From contig NZ_JAKQZG010000006.1 in the NCBI RefSeq assembly GCF_024359545.1, positions 242,679-306,678 on the forward strand: 64,000 nt of DNA, in the 5' to 3' direction. This document shows positions 51,326 to 61,296 of this stretch, piece after piece. The DNA is from Jiella marina (GTDB lineage: Bacteria > Pseudomonadota > Alphaproteobacteria > Rhizobiales > Rhizobiaceae). The position numbers were made by a program, and so were the translations under genes. Each line of letters opens with the position of its first letter. Within the stretch, counting starts at the first letter, position 1. The notes beneath the pieces were generated by a model, which saw nothing but the letters and a program-made list of their open reading frames with translations, did not search any database and was not told the origin of the DNA.

Positions 51326-53053
51326 ATGAAAGGTCAGGCCAAGCGAGGACGAATTGCCGGGCTGAGCTTCGCCTCGATGGTGGCACTGGCGGCGCTGGCC
51401 AGCCGCGCCCCTGCTCAGGATCTCGATACGCGCGAGCTTCGCAACAATGCGGCAGCGTCGGAACGCCTGCGCCAGGCCAAGCCTGACGCCTCCCTGATCG
51501 AGGCGCTGGGCGCCATGTCGAATGCCGAGATCGTCGCCCCCGACAAGAACAGACCGGCGCGTCCGGATCTGCGCCAGGTTGCCGATCCCCGGCTCGAGGA
51601 CGAATTCGCCGAGCGCGAGGCCGAAGACAACCCACCTCCCGAACCCCAGCGCAGCTTCAATCTTTTCGACAGGAACGAGACCAATCCCGCTACGCCGGCC
51701 GTCGGCTCCACTTCCACCAAGCGCGCCAAACCGCAACGGTCGGTGAATGCGACAGAGGATCGTGATCTTCTGGAAACCGGAGGAACGAAGCGCCGGGAAG
51801 ACCTGCCCAAGCCGGCCAATCCGCCGCTCGCGGCCGGCATCGCAGACGAGGCGCTGGCCGCCGATTCCAGCCTGCGACGCAACCAGGCCAACGAGGCGAT
51901 CGACCGGATCAAGCGGCTCAACCGCACCGAGGACGACCCGTTTGCGCCGGTGGGAATCCGGGTCGGGCGGTTCCTGTTCTATCCCGAACTGATCCAGACC
52001 GCTGGCGTCACCAACAATATCGGCTCGGACGCGCTGTCCGAAAACGGCTTCTTCACCGAGACGACCCTGTCGTCGCGGCTCCTGTCCGACTGGTCGCGGC
52101 ACGAGGCCGAATTCAACAGCCGCTTCACCTACCGCCGCAACTTCGCCGGCGAAACACGCAACGATCCGAGCGGCGGCGCCGATGGGCGGCTGCGGCTCGA
52201 CCTCTCCCGCACGACCACCGCAACGTTCCGCGGCGCGCTCGACTACCAGCGCGAGGACTATTCCGACGTGGTCAACACGATCGCCCTGTCCGGGAAGGCC
52301 CATGTGCTCGACGGTTCGCTCGCGGCCGAACTGTCCCATGACTTCAATCCCGTCACCGTCTCGGGGACGCTGACGGCGGCGCGCAAGGCCTATTTCGACC
52401 TGCCCAATGGCAGTGTCGACGAGGACTACACCACGCTGACGGCAAGCCTCAGAACCGGTTACGAGATTTCTCCCCGGCTGAAACCGTTCGTGTCGGCCAG
52501 TCTCGGTCGGCGTATTCACGACGTCGATGTGCCGCCCTCCTCGAGCGAGCCTGGGCGGAACTCGTGGCTGCCAGCGATCCGCGGCGGCGTCAGCCTCGAC
52601 ATGAACGAAAAGCTCGTCGGCGAGATCGCGCTGGGCTACGCCTGGAACATGCCGGACGACGACGGCGTCGCCACAACCGGCGCCCCGACGCTCGATGCAA
52701 GCCTCGTCTGGTCAGCCCAGCGCGGCACCGACGTGACCCTGGCCGCGCGCACGAGCTTCGCGCCGGAACTGACCGGCCAATCGGTCACGACGAACTACGA
52801 GACCTCGCTGGGTGTCGCCCACGATCTCACGGCCCGTACCACGCTGACGGCGGTGGGAAAGCTCGGCTACGAGAATTCGAGCCTGCCGGATGAGGACATT
52901 CTGCTTCTGACGGGAGAGGCGGGCTTCACCACCTGGATCAACCGCTCCCTCGCCGTCACCGGAAGCTACAATCATCGCCGGGCCTTCGCGATCGACCCGA
53001 CCGACCGCTACACCGCCGACACGGTGCAGCTTGGTCTGAAATACCAGCGTTAG
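51326..53053 (+). CDS. Outer-membrane beta-barrel protein
   Basis: 575 aa. Signal peptide (GLSFASMVALAALASRAPAQ), then a 170-residue disordered Pro/Arg-rich linker, then a barrel with alternating amphipathic strands (e.g. LSRTTTATFRGALDYQRED and TLTAVGKLGYE) ending in a C-terminal QLGLKYQR, the usual aromatic-terminated strand. Similar proteins near galU in rhizobia belong to the outer-membrane beta-barrel family OMP_b-brl_2 and may serve polysaccharide export. Function unproven. Confidence 0.8.
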   Translation: MKGQAKRGRIAGLSFASMVALAALASRAPAQDLDTRELRNNAAASERLRQAKPDASLIEALGAMSNAEIVAPDKNRPARPDLRQVADPRLEDEFAEREAEDNPPPEPQRSFNLFDRNETNPATPAVGSTSTKRAKPQRSVNATEDRDLLETGGTKRREDLPKPANPPLAAGIADEALAADSSLRRNQANEAIDRIKRLNRTEDDPFAPVGIRVGRFLFYPELIQTAGVTNNIGSDALSENGFFTETTLSSRLLSDWSRHEAEFNSRFTYRRNFAGETRNDPSGGADGRLRLDLSRTTTATFRGALDYQREDYSDVVNTIALSGKAHVLDGSLAAELSHDFNPVTVSGTLTAARKAYFDLPNGSVDEDYTTLTASLRTGYEISPRLKPFVSASLGRRIHDVDVPPSSSEPGRNSWLPAIRGGVSLDMNEKLVGEIALGYAWNMPDDDGVATTGAPTLDASLVWSAQRGTDVTLAARTSFAPELTGQSVTTNYETSLGVAHDLTARTTLTAVGKLGYENSSLPDEDILLLTGEAGFTTWINRSLAVTGSYNHRRAFAIDPTDRYTADTVQLGLKYQR

Positions 53054-53077
53054 AAGGCAAAGCCGCCGCCTGACCGG

Positions 53078-53971
53078 TCAGCCGCCATTGGCAGGCTTCA
53101 CGGTCTTCATCAGCTTTTCCATGTTGCCGACGACCTTGTCGCGAATGTCCGGCCGGTAGAGGGCGAAGGCCACATTGGCTTCGATGAAGCCTTCCTTGGA
53201 GCCGCAGTCGAAAGTCCGGCCCGTGAACGGATAGGCCGCGAAGGGCTGCTCGTCGGCAAGCTTCAGCATGCCGTCGGTCAGCTGGATCTCGTTGCCGGCG
53301 CCCTTTTCCTGGGTGGCCAGGATGTCGAAGATCTCCGGCTGCAGAATGTATCGCCCCGAAATCGAATAGTTCGACGGGGCGTCGGCGGGTTTCGGCTTTT
53401 CCACCATGCCCGTGATGGTAAAGCCGTTGCCGACCTCTTCGCCTTTTCCGACGATGCCGTATTTCTCGGTCTCGTTCGGATCACATTCCTCGACCGAGAT
53501 CACGTTGCCGCCGGTCTTTTCGTAGAGCGCGACCATTTCGGCCAGACAGCCCTTCTCGGCCTGCATGATCATGTCCGGCAGGAGAACGGCGAAAGGCTCG
53601 TTGCCGACGAGGTCGCGGGCGCACCAGATGGCGTGGCCAAGGCCGAGCGGCGCCTGCTGGCGGGTGAAGCTGGCCGTGCCCGGCGCCGGCTGAAGCGCGT
53701 CGAGGAGGGCGAGTTGCTCGGTCTTGCCACGTTCTGCGAGTGTGTTGGACAGTTCGACCTGAATGTCGAAATAGTCTTCGATCACGCCCTTGTTGCGTCC
53801 GGTCACGAAGATCAGATGGTCGATCCCGGCCTCGATGGCCTCGTCGACCACGTACTGGATGACCGGCCGGTCGACCACCGTCAGCATCTCCTTGGGGATC
53901 GACTTCGTCGCCGGCAAGAACCGTGTCCCGAGGCCTGCGACGGGGAATACGGCTTTGCGGACCTTCTTCAT
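53078..53971 (-). CDS. galU: UTP--glucose-1-phosphate uridylyltransferase
   Basis: 297 aa. N-terminal [37 protein letters not shown] is the nucleotidyltransferase signature. It makes UDP-glucose for LPS, exopolysaccharide and trehalose. The ATG at 53971 has GGAG 8 nt upstream. It converges with the outer-membrane barrel gene and diverges from the lytic transglycosylase. Confidence 0.97.
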   Translation of the reverse strand: MKKVRKAVFPVAGLGTRFLPATKSIPKEMLTVVDRPVIQYVVDEAIEAGIDHLIFVTGRNKGVIEDYFDIQVELSNTLAERGKTEQLALLDALQPAPGTASFTRQQAPLGLGHAIWCARDLVGNEPFAVLLPDMIMQAEKGCLAEMVALYEKTGGNVISVEECDPNETEKYGIVGKGEEVGNGFTITGMVEKPKPADAPSNYSISGRYILQPEIFDILATQEKGAGNEIQLTDGMLKLADEQPFAAYPFTGRTFDCGSKEGFIEANVAFALYRPDIRDKVVGNMEKLMKTVKPANGG

Positions 53972-54287
53972 CGAACGGATCTCCTAATAACTGACGATTT
54001 GGCTCGACGTGGATCGAGTGCGGCGCAAGCGGTAGCACGAATCTAGGCCGATGGTTTCCTGACTGCGACACATAGTAAAGGGGCGGCAGAAGTCTTGGCC
54101 TGCGGCACCCCGGACGTTCTCCCCGTCGAATCTCGGGCGGAGCGATGGCCTCGCGGGGCCGGCAGGCACGCCGGCCGAGCGCAAAGAACATGGTTATCGA
54201 AACGTTAATGAGTCTGCTGCAGAATCGCCTTCCTTCTGTTCCAGAATGGGAACATTCGAGATGGATGACATGCGACAGCCAAGGACG
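53972..54287. other. Divergent intergenic region galU / transglycosylase
   Basis: 316 bases. Nothing beyond the expected promoters is visible. Upstream ATG codons of the transglycosylase frame (from 54246) lie here. Confidence 0.35.
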
Positions 54288-55505
54288 ATGATGACTCTGA
54301 CACGTCTCGCCGCCACCAGCCTTCTGGCTTTCTCAGCGCTGATGGCCGGATTTCAACCTGCCAAAGCGGACGCCACATTCGACCGGTGCGTCCAGAATCT
54401 GGAGAGTGCTGCCGCAAACAGCGGCGTGCGTCGCGACATCTTTCGTGCCAGCTTCGCGGGCGTGAACGGCCCTGATCGAGACGTTCTCGAAAAGGCCAAA
54501 TACCAGCCGGAATTCCGCGACCAGGTCTGGGACTATCTGGACAATCGCGTGAACGACGAGCAGGTCGCCAAAGGCCAGGCGCTGCGTGCGCGCTACGACA
54601 GCTGGCTCGACCGGATCGAACGGCAGTTCGGCGTCGATCGCGACATCCTGCTCGCCATCTGGTCGATGGAATCGAATTACGGCGCGACACTGGAGCGCCA
54701 GGACGTCATGAAGAGCCTGCCTCAGGCGCTCGCCACGCTGGCCTGTTACGACAAGCGTCGTGCGAAATTCGCGCGCCAGCAGCTCGTCGCCGCCTTGAAG
54801 ATCGTCCAGGCCGGGCACGTCGCGCCGCGCGATCTGACGAGCTCCTGGGCCGGGGCCATGGGCCACACCCAGTTCATTCCCACGAGCTATCTCGCCTATG
54901 CCGCAGACATGGATGGCGACGGCCATGCCAATATCTGGAAGTCGGTGCCCGATGCGCTCGCGACGGCCGCGAACCTTCTGCGCAAGAATGGCTGGCAGTC
55001 CGGCCGCACCTGGGGCTACGAGGTGATCGTACCCGCCCAGTATCGCGGCAAGCTCGAGCGCGACAACAAGACGATCGGCCAATGGGCCAATCTCGGCTTC
55101 CGCCGGGCCAACGGGCGGCCGTTCCCGGATGGCGGCGAGCGCGCCAATCTCGTGCGTCCGGCCGGCGACAACGGCCCCGCCTTCCTGATGACCAAGAACT
55201 TCTTCGTCCTCAAACGCTACAACAACGCCGACAAATACGCCCTCGCCGTCGGTCTGCTTGGCGACCGGATCGGCGGTTATGACGGTCTGCGGGTCGACTG
55301 GCCCCGCGGCTACAAGCCGCTCAGTTCCGACGAGCGCTACGAATTGCAGCGCCATCTCAGCCGTTACGGCCTTTATGACGGCAAGATCGATGGTAAGATC
55401 GGTTCGGGATCGAAAGCCGCCATCATGGCGTTGCAGGAAAGAGCCGGCCTGCCCAAGGATGGCAACGCTTCGAAAGCGCTTCTCGACTTCCTGCGAAATC
55501 GTTAG
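54288..55505 (+). CDS. Lytic murein transglycosylase (MltB family)
   Basis: 405 aa from the ATG at 54288, with AAGGA just upstream; earlier ATGs (54246, 54261, 54270) would lengthen the signal region. Signal peptide MMTLTRLAATSLLAFSALMAGFQPAKA. SLT_2 catalytic domain with the Glu in WSMESNYG and GAMGHTQFIPTSYLAYAADMDGDG. C-terminal peptidoglycan-binding domain (LQRHLSRYGLYDGKIDGKIGSGSKAAIMALQERAGL). It cleaves glycan strands to 1,6-anhydro ends in the periplasm. Confidence 0.93.
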   Translation: MMTLTRLAATSLLAFSALMAGFQPAKADATFDRCVQNLESAAANSGVRRDIFRASFAGVNGPDRDVLEKAKYQPEFRDQVWDYLDNRVNDEQVAKGQALRARYDSWLDRIERQFGVDRDILLAIWSMESNYGATLERQDVMKSLPQALATLACYDKRRAKFARQQLVAALKIVQAGHVAPRDLTSSWAGAMGHTQFIPTSYLAYAADMDGDGHANIWKSVPDALATAANLLRKNGWQSGRTWGYEVIVPAQYRGKLERDNKTIGQWANLGFRRANGRPFPDGGERANLVRPAGDNGPAFLMTKNFFVLKRYNNADKYALAVGLLGDRIGGYDGLRVDWPRGYKPLSSDERYELQRHLSRYGLYDGKIDGKIGSGSKAAIMALQERAGLPKDGNASKALLDFLRNR

Positions 55506-55626
55506 GGTACAGCGGTCGAAACGGGAGGGCGGCGGCGTGCCACAAGCAGTCGTCGCTCGCCCGCACTGTCTCAGGGCGGGAGCGGGACGACCGGCCGGCA
55601 TCTGAGACAAGGGGACAGCCGCCAAT

Positions 55627-57012
55627 ATGACCCGCAACTGGACAAAGGAGAGAGGGCCGACCGCTTCCCGGCTTCTGGGCGTCCGCGGCCTTGGGGCGAT
55701 GCTTCTTGCGCTCGCCCTTCTCCTCACCTCGCTTCCTCTCGCCAGCACTCCGGCCGAGGCGCAGCAGCGGCCGCGAACGATCCTGGACATGTTGTTCGGC
55801 AACGGGATCGAACGCCGCCGTACGCCGCAGCGGATCGAGCGACGCGTCATCCGCCGCGAACCGGCCGCGCGCGAGCGCCCGCGCCGTGCCAGCCCCTCGC
55901 GTTCCCGCAAGCGCGCGCCCGCCGCGCCGGCGCCCGCACCCGTCGAGACCGCGAAATCCGACGACGCCAAGACGGTGCTCGTGGTCGGAGACTTCATGGC
56001 GAAATCCCTCGCCGACGGTCTGCGCGAAGCCTATGAAGACAATGAGATGGTCAAGATCGAGGCGTCGACCAGCGGCTCCTCCGGTCTCGTCCGACAGGAC
56101 CATTACGACTGGAGCGAGGAACTCGGGCCTATCATCGCGGAGGAAGAACCGGCCGTCGTGGTGATGATGATCGGCTCGAACGATCGCCAGCCGATGGATA
56201 CGGCATCCGGCACGCTGAAGCTGGGAACCGGCGAGTGGAACAGCGAATACGAACGCCGGGTCAACGAGATCGCCTCGATCGTTAAGGGAAAGAACGTTCC
56301 ATTGGTCTGGGTCGGAGCGCCGTCGTTCAAGTTCGATCGGATGAGTGAAGACATGGTCTTCTTCAACGATCTGTACCGCCGGGCTGCGACGCAGGTTTCG
56401 GGTGAATTCGTCGATATCTGGGAGGGGTTCGTCGACGAGAACGGCGCCTTCGTCTATCGCGGTCCGAGCGTCGACGGCCAGACGGTGCAGCTGCGCAATT
56501 CCGACGGCATCACCATGACCAATGCCGGCGATGCCAAGCTCGCCTTCTTCACCAAGAAGGTGGTCGATCGGTTCCTTGGCGGAGCAGGCGGCACACGGCT
56601 GAGCTCGGAGCAACTGCCGAGCATGCAACTGCCCTCGCTCAGCAACGCGGCGAGCGCCCTGCGTTCCCCCGCCATCGCCCTTGATGACCCTTCGCTCGAT
56701 GGCGGCGAGACGCTTCTCGGCGGCGGCTCGACGGTCGGCTTCGCCCTGGAGCGCTCGCCGCGCGACAAGCTGGTTCTGGGCGGGCGCGGCACAGGCCATG
56801 TCGACGGCCGGGCCGACGATTTCGGCTGGAACGACAAGGCCGAAGCCGTCACGACGGAGGGTTCCGTGGCCTATAGCGGCTCGCTCAACCTCAATGCGGT
56901 GCGGGCCGAGCGGGGAATCAAGCCGCCGGAGGAAATGCCCTCGATCCTCGACGCGATCGTCGAAGACTGGACGAAGGAAAACGAAGCGGCGCAAGGCGGT
57001 GATACCGACTGA
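55627..57012 (+). CDS. DUF459 SGNH-hydrolase-like exported protein
   Basis: 461 aa. Signal-like segment GLGAMLLALALLLTSLPLASTPAEAQ followed by an Arg/Pro-rich linker. The DUF459 SGNH domain has block I VLVVGDFMAKSLADGL (Asp replaces the usual Ser region as typical for this DUF), block III MMIGSNDRQPM, and block V near NAGDAKLAFF. Found in rhizobial envelope loci next to galU and MltB, where it may act on polysaccharide or lipid acyl groups (inference). Confidence 0.8.
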   Translation: MTRNWTKERGPTASRLLGVRGLGAMLLALALLLTSLPLASTPAEAQQRPRTILDMLFGNGIERRRTPQRIERRVIRREPAARERPRRASPSRSRKRAPAAPAPAPVETAKSDDAKTVLVVGDFMAKSLADGLREAYEDNEMVKIEASTSGSSGLVRQDHYDWSEELGPIIAEEEPAVVVMMIGSNDRQPMDTASGTLKLGTGEWNSEYERRVNEIASIVKGKNVPLVWVGAPSFKFDRMSEDMVFFNDLYRRAATQVSGEFVDIWEGFVDENGAFVYRGPSVDGQTVQLRNSDGITMTNAGDAKLAFFTKKVVDRFLGGAGGTRLSSEQLPSMQLPSLSNAASALRSPAIALDDPSLDGGETLLGGGSTVGFALERSPRDKLVLGGRGTGHVDGRADDFGWNDKAEAVTTEGSVAYSGSLNLNAVRAERGIKPPEEMPSILDAIVEDWTKENEAAQGGDTD

Positions 57013-57158
57013 CGGACTTTCGCTTTCCCGGGAACGCCCCGCTCTCCCTTCCCTATTTCTTTGCCGGCGAATGATATTGTCGAAAGACCGGTTCCCGGTT
57101 CACCGGACCGTGCTCACGGGCCATACTCCACGATAGCCCTACCCGGACAGGTGCCCCT

Positions 57159-57461
57159 TCAGCGGATTGGCTCGTGAACGGTTACGAGTTTCGTGCCATC
57201 GGGGAATGTCGCTTCGACCTGCACGTCGTGGATCATCTCGGCGACGCCCTCCATCACCTGATCGCGCGTGATCACGCGCGCGCCTGCCTCCATCAGATCA
57301 GCGACGCTCGTCCCGTCGCGCGCCCCCTCGACCACGAAATCGGTGATCAGTGCGATCGCCTCGGGATGGTTCAGCTTGACACCGCGCTCCAGACGTCGGC
57401 GCGCCACGATCGCCGCCATGGAAACGAGGAGCTTGTCCTTCTCGCGGGGGGTGAGCTGCAT
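57159..57461 (-). CDS. ureA: Urease gamma subunit
   Basis: 100 aa, exact family length. [50 protein letters not shown] is diagnostic. AAGGAGA precedes the ATG at 57461; a longer open frame upstream has no similarity. It follows ureD by 163 bases. The catalytic ureC, ureB and the accessory ureE, ureF, ureG do not follow: 147 bases on, a convergent gene ends. So the operon is truncated or split here. Confidence 0.96.
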   Translation of the reverse strand: MQLTPREKDKLLVSMAAIVARRRLERGVKLNHPEAIALITDFVVEGARDGTSVADLMEAGARVITRDQVMEGVAEMIHDVQVEATFPDGTKLVTVHEPIR

Positions 57462-57624
57462 GCATGTCTCCTTGCGACCATCACGATGCACGTGGTTCGA
57501 ACCTGATCCCCGGCTCGCCTGGGAGGTCGCTCGTCGAGCCTCAGGTCCACAGCCACACGCTTGAACACATTGGCGAGCCCGAAACCCGGTCCCGAGGTAA
57601 CCACGCGACTTCGGAGCGGACCCG

Positions 57625-58512
57625 CTACAGGGACCATAGCCGGGGGACCGCGTCCTCCGCCAGTGCCGCAATGGCGGGAAGCAGTCGGCGGCGGAGTTCG
57701 AAACCCGAGCGGGCAGCCAGACGCAGGGCAATGATGCCGTCGAACAGGCTGACGCCCCCACTTTCGCCGACGATCTCGCGGAGCTTCGGCAACAGGATGT
57801 CCGGCAGGGGCACCCGCGCCACGAGCGTGGCGAAGGCTCGCGCTCCCGCCAGGCAGGCGGCCGCGGCCGCTTCGTCGGCGATCGCACCGTCGAGCCGGGT
57901 TTCTTCCGCGAAGACGAGACGGTCACCGCAACGAATGCGCCAACGATCCCTGAATCGCCCGGCCGCGATCCTCTCGCCCATCATCTCGCGACCGAGAATG
58001 ACCGGCTCGCAGATGACGAAGCGGGCATCCGACGCCGCCTCGACATCGAGACGACGCGAGACCCGTGCGCCATCGAACAGGATCGTCTCCTGCGGCAGCC
58101 AGGCGAGAAATGCATCGTCGGCGACAGCGATCCGCGTCGCCACTTCGGCCTCGCCTGCATTCGCCCGGTAGATGCGCTCGCATGCCTGGGAGGTCAGAAC
58201 CAGCCGGCCCTCTGGCCCGACCGCGAAGTTCTGCGTCAGCCTGTCGCCGCCGGTGAGCCCACCCGCCGTATTGATGACGACGGCCTCGGTGGTCGGACCA
58301 AGGCTGCGGGGGAAGCGCAGCTTCAGACAGCCCGCCTGATGAAGATCGGCCAGCCTCGTGCGCCCGGAGCGCATCGTCACCGCGAGTTCGAGCCGCCCCT
58401 CGGCGCGCTGCAGTCGCGGCGCTTGCCGCGTGAGGCATTCCGCTGCTTCGCTCAAGATCTGCCTTCCCCGAATTGGAAACGGGTGATCGCCCCGTCGTGC
58501 CGGCGCAAGCAT
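57625..58512 (-). CDS. ureD: Urease accessory protein UreD
   Basis: 295 aa. [49 protein letters not shown] and [18 protein letters not shown] are UreD hallmarks. It recruits UreF-UreG for nickel loading of apo-urease. GGGGGTG lies upstream of the ATG. It is first in a two-gene unit with ureA; the rest of the urease operon is not in the window. Confidence 0.93.
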   Translation of the reverse strand: MLAPARRGDHPFPIRGRQILSEAAECLTRQAPRLQRAEGRLELAVTMRSGRTRLADLHQAGCLKLRFPRSLGPTTEAVVINTAGGLTGGDRLTQNFAVGPEGRLVLTSQACERIYRANAGEAEVATRIAVADDAFLAWLPQETILFDGARVSRRLDVEAASDARFVICEPVILGREMMGERIAAGRFRDRWRIRCGDRLVFAEETRLDGAIADEAAAAACLAGARAFATLVARVPLPDILLPKLREIVGESGGVSLFDGIIALRLAARSGFELRRRLLPAIAALAEDAVPRLWSL

Positions 58513-58686
58513 GCGACACCCCCGCCCGAAATGCGAGAGCGCCTCATGGCCAAGAGGTGCCGACGCGAAGTAGGCTCGACACCCGGCTCATGAAACAATC
58601 CGTGAGTCGTCATGACCGCCCCATGCGCGGTCACGCCCGATCGACTATGAAACAGGGGACACATCCACGAATCGCCTGTGCTCCCC

Positions 58687-59592
58687 ATGACCGACCGCCC
58701 GACATTCGATGACTTCCTGCGCCTGCGGGCCTCTGACGTCCGCCTTGCGCGTCTCACCCATGATGTGGCCATGCCGCGTTCACGCGGGCTCGAATTCGTC
58801 AATGGGGAGGCTCCCCTCCCTTTGCCGCAAGGCCTCGATGTCGTGCCGGTCGATCTCGCGTCGCGCAGCAGGCGCGAAGCAGCGACAGAGGAAGCCCCCG
58901 CCGCCCTGCGGTGGTCAGGCCGCGGTTCCTTGTCGCAGAACTCGCCGGAGGACGCGGCTTACGACTTTGCCATTGCCGCTCATGTGGCGCACCGGGTTCC
59001 CGACCTCCTCGGCTGGTTTCAGGAGATCTTCGCGGTCCTGCGGGTGGGCGGGGTGCTCAACCTCGCCCTTCCGGACAAGCGTTTCACCGGCGACATGCGC
59101 CGCAGCGTTTCGAGCCTGGGGGAACTGGTCGAGTCCGATTTCCTGGCCCCGACGCATCCCAGCCCGCGGCAGGCCTTTGACCACAGCCATCATTCAATCA
59201 CGCTGCAGCCCCGCCAGATCTGGAGCGGGGACACCACTTCAGCGACGAACCATCGGCGCGGCGGCGCAGATGCCCTGTCGCTCGCCATTGCCCGCGAGAA
59301 GGCCCGCCGCGCCAGCGACGGCGCGAATGATCACAACTGCCATTGCTGGGTCTTCACCCCGTTTTCCTTCCTCGATCTTTTGGAAGGAGTGTCGCGGCTA
59401 CGCCTGTTTCCCTTCGTCATCAGCCAGTTCGCGGCCACAGAGCCCGGCGGAGCGACGTTTTTCGTCTGCCTGCGGCGCGACTCCGAAACGGATCCGGATC
59501 GGCTGGAGAGGATCCAGATCGATGCGATCGCCTATGTCCGCTCCATCGCCGAGGAGCGACATCGCATGGCGAAAATCTTCGCCTGCGAGTGA
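58687..59592 (+). CDS. SAM-dependent methyltransferase-like protein
   Basis: 301 aa from the ATG at 58687 (GTG at 58678 is possible). YDFAIAAHVAHRVPDLLGWFQEIFAVLRVGGVLNLALPDKRFTGD matches the second half of a class I methyltransferase (motifs post-I to IV). The usual glycine-rich SAM loop is not obvious in the N-terminal 90 residues, so the cofactor site may be degenerate. A similar protein type occurs with glycosyltransferases in surface-polysaccharide loci. Confidence 0.6.
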   Translation: MTDRPTFDDFLRLRASDVRLARLTHDVAMPRSRGLEFVNGEAPLPLPQGLDVVPVDLASRSRREAATEEAPAALRWSGRGSLSQNSPEDAAYDFAIAAHVAHRVPDLLGWFQEIFAVLRVGGVLNLALPDKRFTGDMRRSVSSLGELVESDFLAPTHPSPRQAFDHSHHSITLQPRQIWSGDTTSATNHRRGGADALSLAIAREKARRASDGANDHNCHCWVFTPFSFLDLLEGVSRLRLFPFVISQFAATEPGGATFFVCLRRDSETDPDRLERIQIDAIAYVRSIAEERHRMAKIFACE

Positions 59593-59679
59593 TCGATGAG
59601 GTTGCCTTCCGTCCGGCGGGATCGTTTCGCACCTTCCGGACGCTTTCGCCGACAGGTTTCTTCGGTCTAAGGAAGAATC

Positions 59680-60834
59680 ATGAAACTCATCACCACGACA
59701 GCGGCCCTCGCCGAAACCTGCCGCGATTTTGCCCGATCCGATTTCGTCACCGTCGACACGGAATTCATCCGCGAGACAACCTTCTGGCCGGAACTGTGTC
59801 TCATTCAGATGGCGTCTCCCGACGAAGGCGTCATCATCGATCCGCTGGCACCCGAAATCGACCTTTCGCCGCTCTTCGCCCTGATGGGCGACCGTTCCGT
59901 CCTGAAGGTGTTCCATGCGGCGCGCCAGGATATCGAGATCCTATACAAGCTGGCGGGAAGCGTGCCCGAACCGCTCTTTGACACGCAAATCGCGGCGATG
60001 GTCTGCGGCTTCGGTGAGTCCATCGCCTATGATCAGCTCGTCGCCCGGCTGACCGATGCAAGGATCGACAAGACCTCGCGTTTCACCGACTGGCGCCGCC
60101 GACCGCTCAGCGAGAAGCAGCTGGCCTATGCGCTCGCCGACGTCACCCATCTGCGCGATGTCTACAGGGCGCTTTGCGAACGCATCGAGGAAGCCGGACG
60201 CCACAGCTGGCTCGACGAGGAGATGGCTCTCCTCGCCGATCCGACGACCTACGATCTGCATCCGGAGGATGCCTGGAAGCGCTTGAAGTTGAGGGTCCGC
60301 AAGCCTATCGAACTGCAGGTGATGAAGGAGGTGGCGGCCTGGCGCGAGCGTGAGGCCCGCGAGCACGACAAGCCGAGGGGCCGCGTCCTCAAGGACGATT
60401 CGATCTATGAGATCGCCCAGCAACAGCCCCGGGACGAGCAGGCCCTGGGGCGGCTTCGCTCGGTTTCGAAGGGTTTCGAGCGCAGTGGCGCCGGCCGGGC
60501 CGTTCTGGCGGCGGTCCAGCGCGCGCTGGCCGTGCCGAAATCCGAACTGCCACCGGTTCCCCGGGCGCAGCCCCTGCCCGAGGGCACCGTGCCCGCGGTG
60601 GAGTTCCTGAAGGTTCTTCTGAAGATCGTCGTCGAGGAACAGGGGGTCGCCGCCAAGCTGATCGCCTCGAGCTCAGATCTTGAACAACTCGCCTGGAAAG
60701 GCGAGGAGGCCAACGTCCCGGCCCTGTCGGGATGGCGACACGAGATCTTCGGAGCGCGCGCACTCGAGATTCTTTCCGGCGAGGCCGGGCTCGTCTATCG
60801 CAACAGGCGCGTCGAGATTATGCCGCTTTCATAA
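59680..60834 (+). CDS. rnd: Ribonuclease D
   Basis: 384 aa. DEDD exonuclease domain: VDTEFIRE (Asp and Glu near 27-29), VFHAARQDIEIL (Asp), and the YALADVTHLRDVY block with Tyr and Asp. One or two HRDC domains follow (PRDEQALGRLRSVSKGFERSGAG). It trims tRNA 3' ends. The downstream region up to 61192 is unusually structured. Confidence 0.95.
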   Translation: MKLITTTAALAETCRDFARSDFVTVDTEFIRETTFWPELCLIQMASPDEGVIIDPLAPEIDLSPLFALMGDRSVLKVFHAARQDIEILYKLAGSVPEPLFDTQIAAMVCGFGESIAYDQLVARLTDARIDKTSRFTDWRRRPLSEKQLAYALADVTHLRDVYRALCERIEEAGRHSWLDEEMALLADPTTYDLHPEDAWKRLKLRVRKPIELQVMKEVAAWREREAREHDKPRGRVLKDDSIYEIAQQQPRDEQALGRLRSVSKGFERSGAGRAVLAAVQRALAVPKSELPPVPRAQPLPEGTVPAVEFLKVLLKIVVEEQGVAAKLIASSSDLEQLAWKGEEANVPALSGWRHEIFGARALEILSGEAGLVYRNRRVEIMPLS

Positions 60835-61296
60835 GCGCGGCGGCGGGCGATCTGCTCGCAAACTTGGCGAATGCGCTTCCTGCCTCTCGAACATTCACAT
60901 TTTGCGATGCAAGACGCCAAAATGTGAACGCATTGGCGCTTGATCCTGGCACGGTCTTCTTGGAAACCTCCATAGAGATGCGGAGCAATGAGATTTGGTC
61001 TCATCTTGCTCGATCACAGTGGTTTCGCTCTCCGCAAAATTGCCGTAAAGCTGGCGTTACGGAATGTGTGCAGTGCATGATAATGGCGAAACATCTACCG
61101 AGTATGCCGGGTTTGCCACGGATGACATTGTGGCAGTCCGGCACCAGTCCGCGAGGGATCGACAGCCGGCGATAGGGGCCGCCGGCTTTTTTGGGCGACA
61201 CGGAGCCCGGAATTGAATTATCGCGGCATTAAGGATACCGGCTTTGGGCGTCTGTCTGGTCGAGGTTTCGATTTTCGCGGGGGAGCTTTGCGAAAT
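60835..61296. other. Structured intergenic region between rnd and the KpsS-like gene
   Basis: 462 bases without a supported gene, rich in inverted repeats: an 11-bp dyad (arms 60894-60904 and 60918-60928, TTCACATTTTG), a stem at 60983-61011 (ATGAGA/TCTCAT core), CCGTAA/TTACGG (61043-61062), and a strong terminator (61164-61192). It may carry a small RNA or a leader of the capsule gene. No confident promoter is seen. Confidence 0.5.
61164..61192 (+). terminator. Intrinsic terminator 105 nt ahead of the KpsS-like gene
   Basis: AGCCGGCG (61164-61171) pairs with CGCCGGCT (61180-61187), 8-nt loop, then TTTTTT. It lies 330 nt after rnd, too far to be a simple rnd terminator, so it may end an intergenic transcript or attenuate the downstream gene. 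Confidence 0.85.

Noticed and set aside
60947..60962. Sigma-54-like promoter (TGGCACGG... TTGG)
   Set aside because: The spacing from GG to the expected GC is right, but the -12 GC is missing (TT instead), so it does not fit the consensus.
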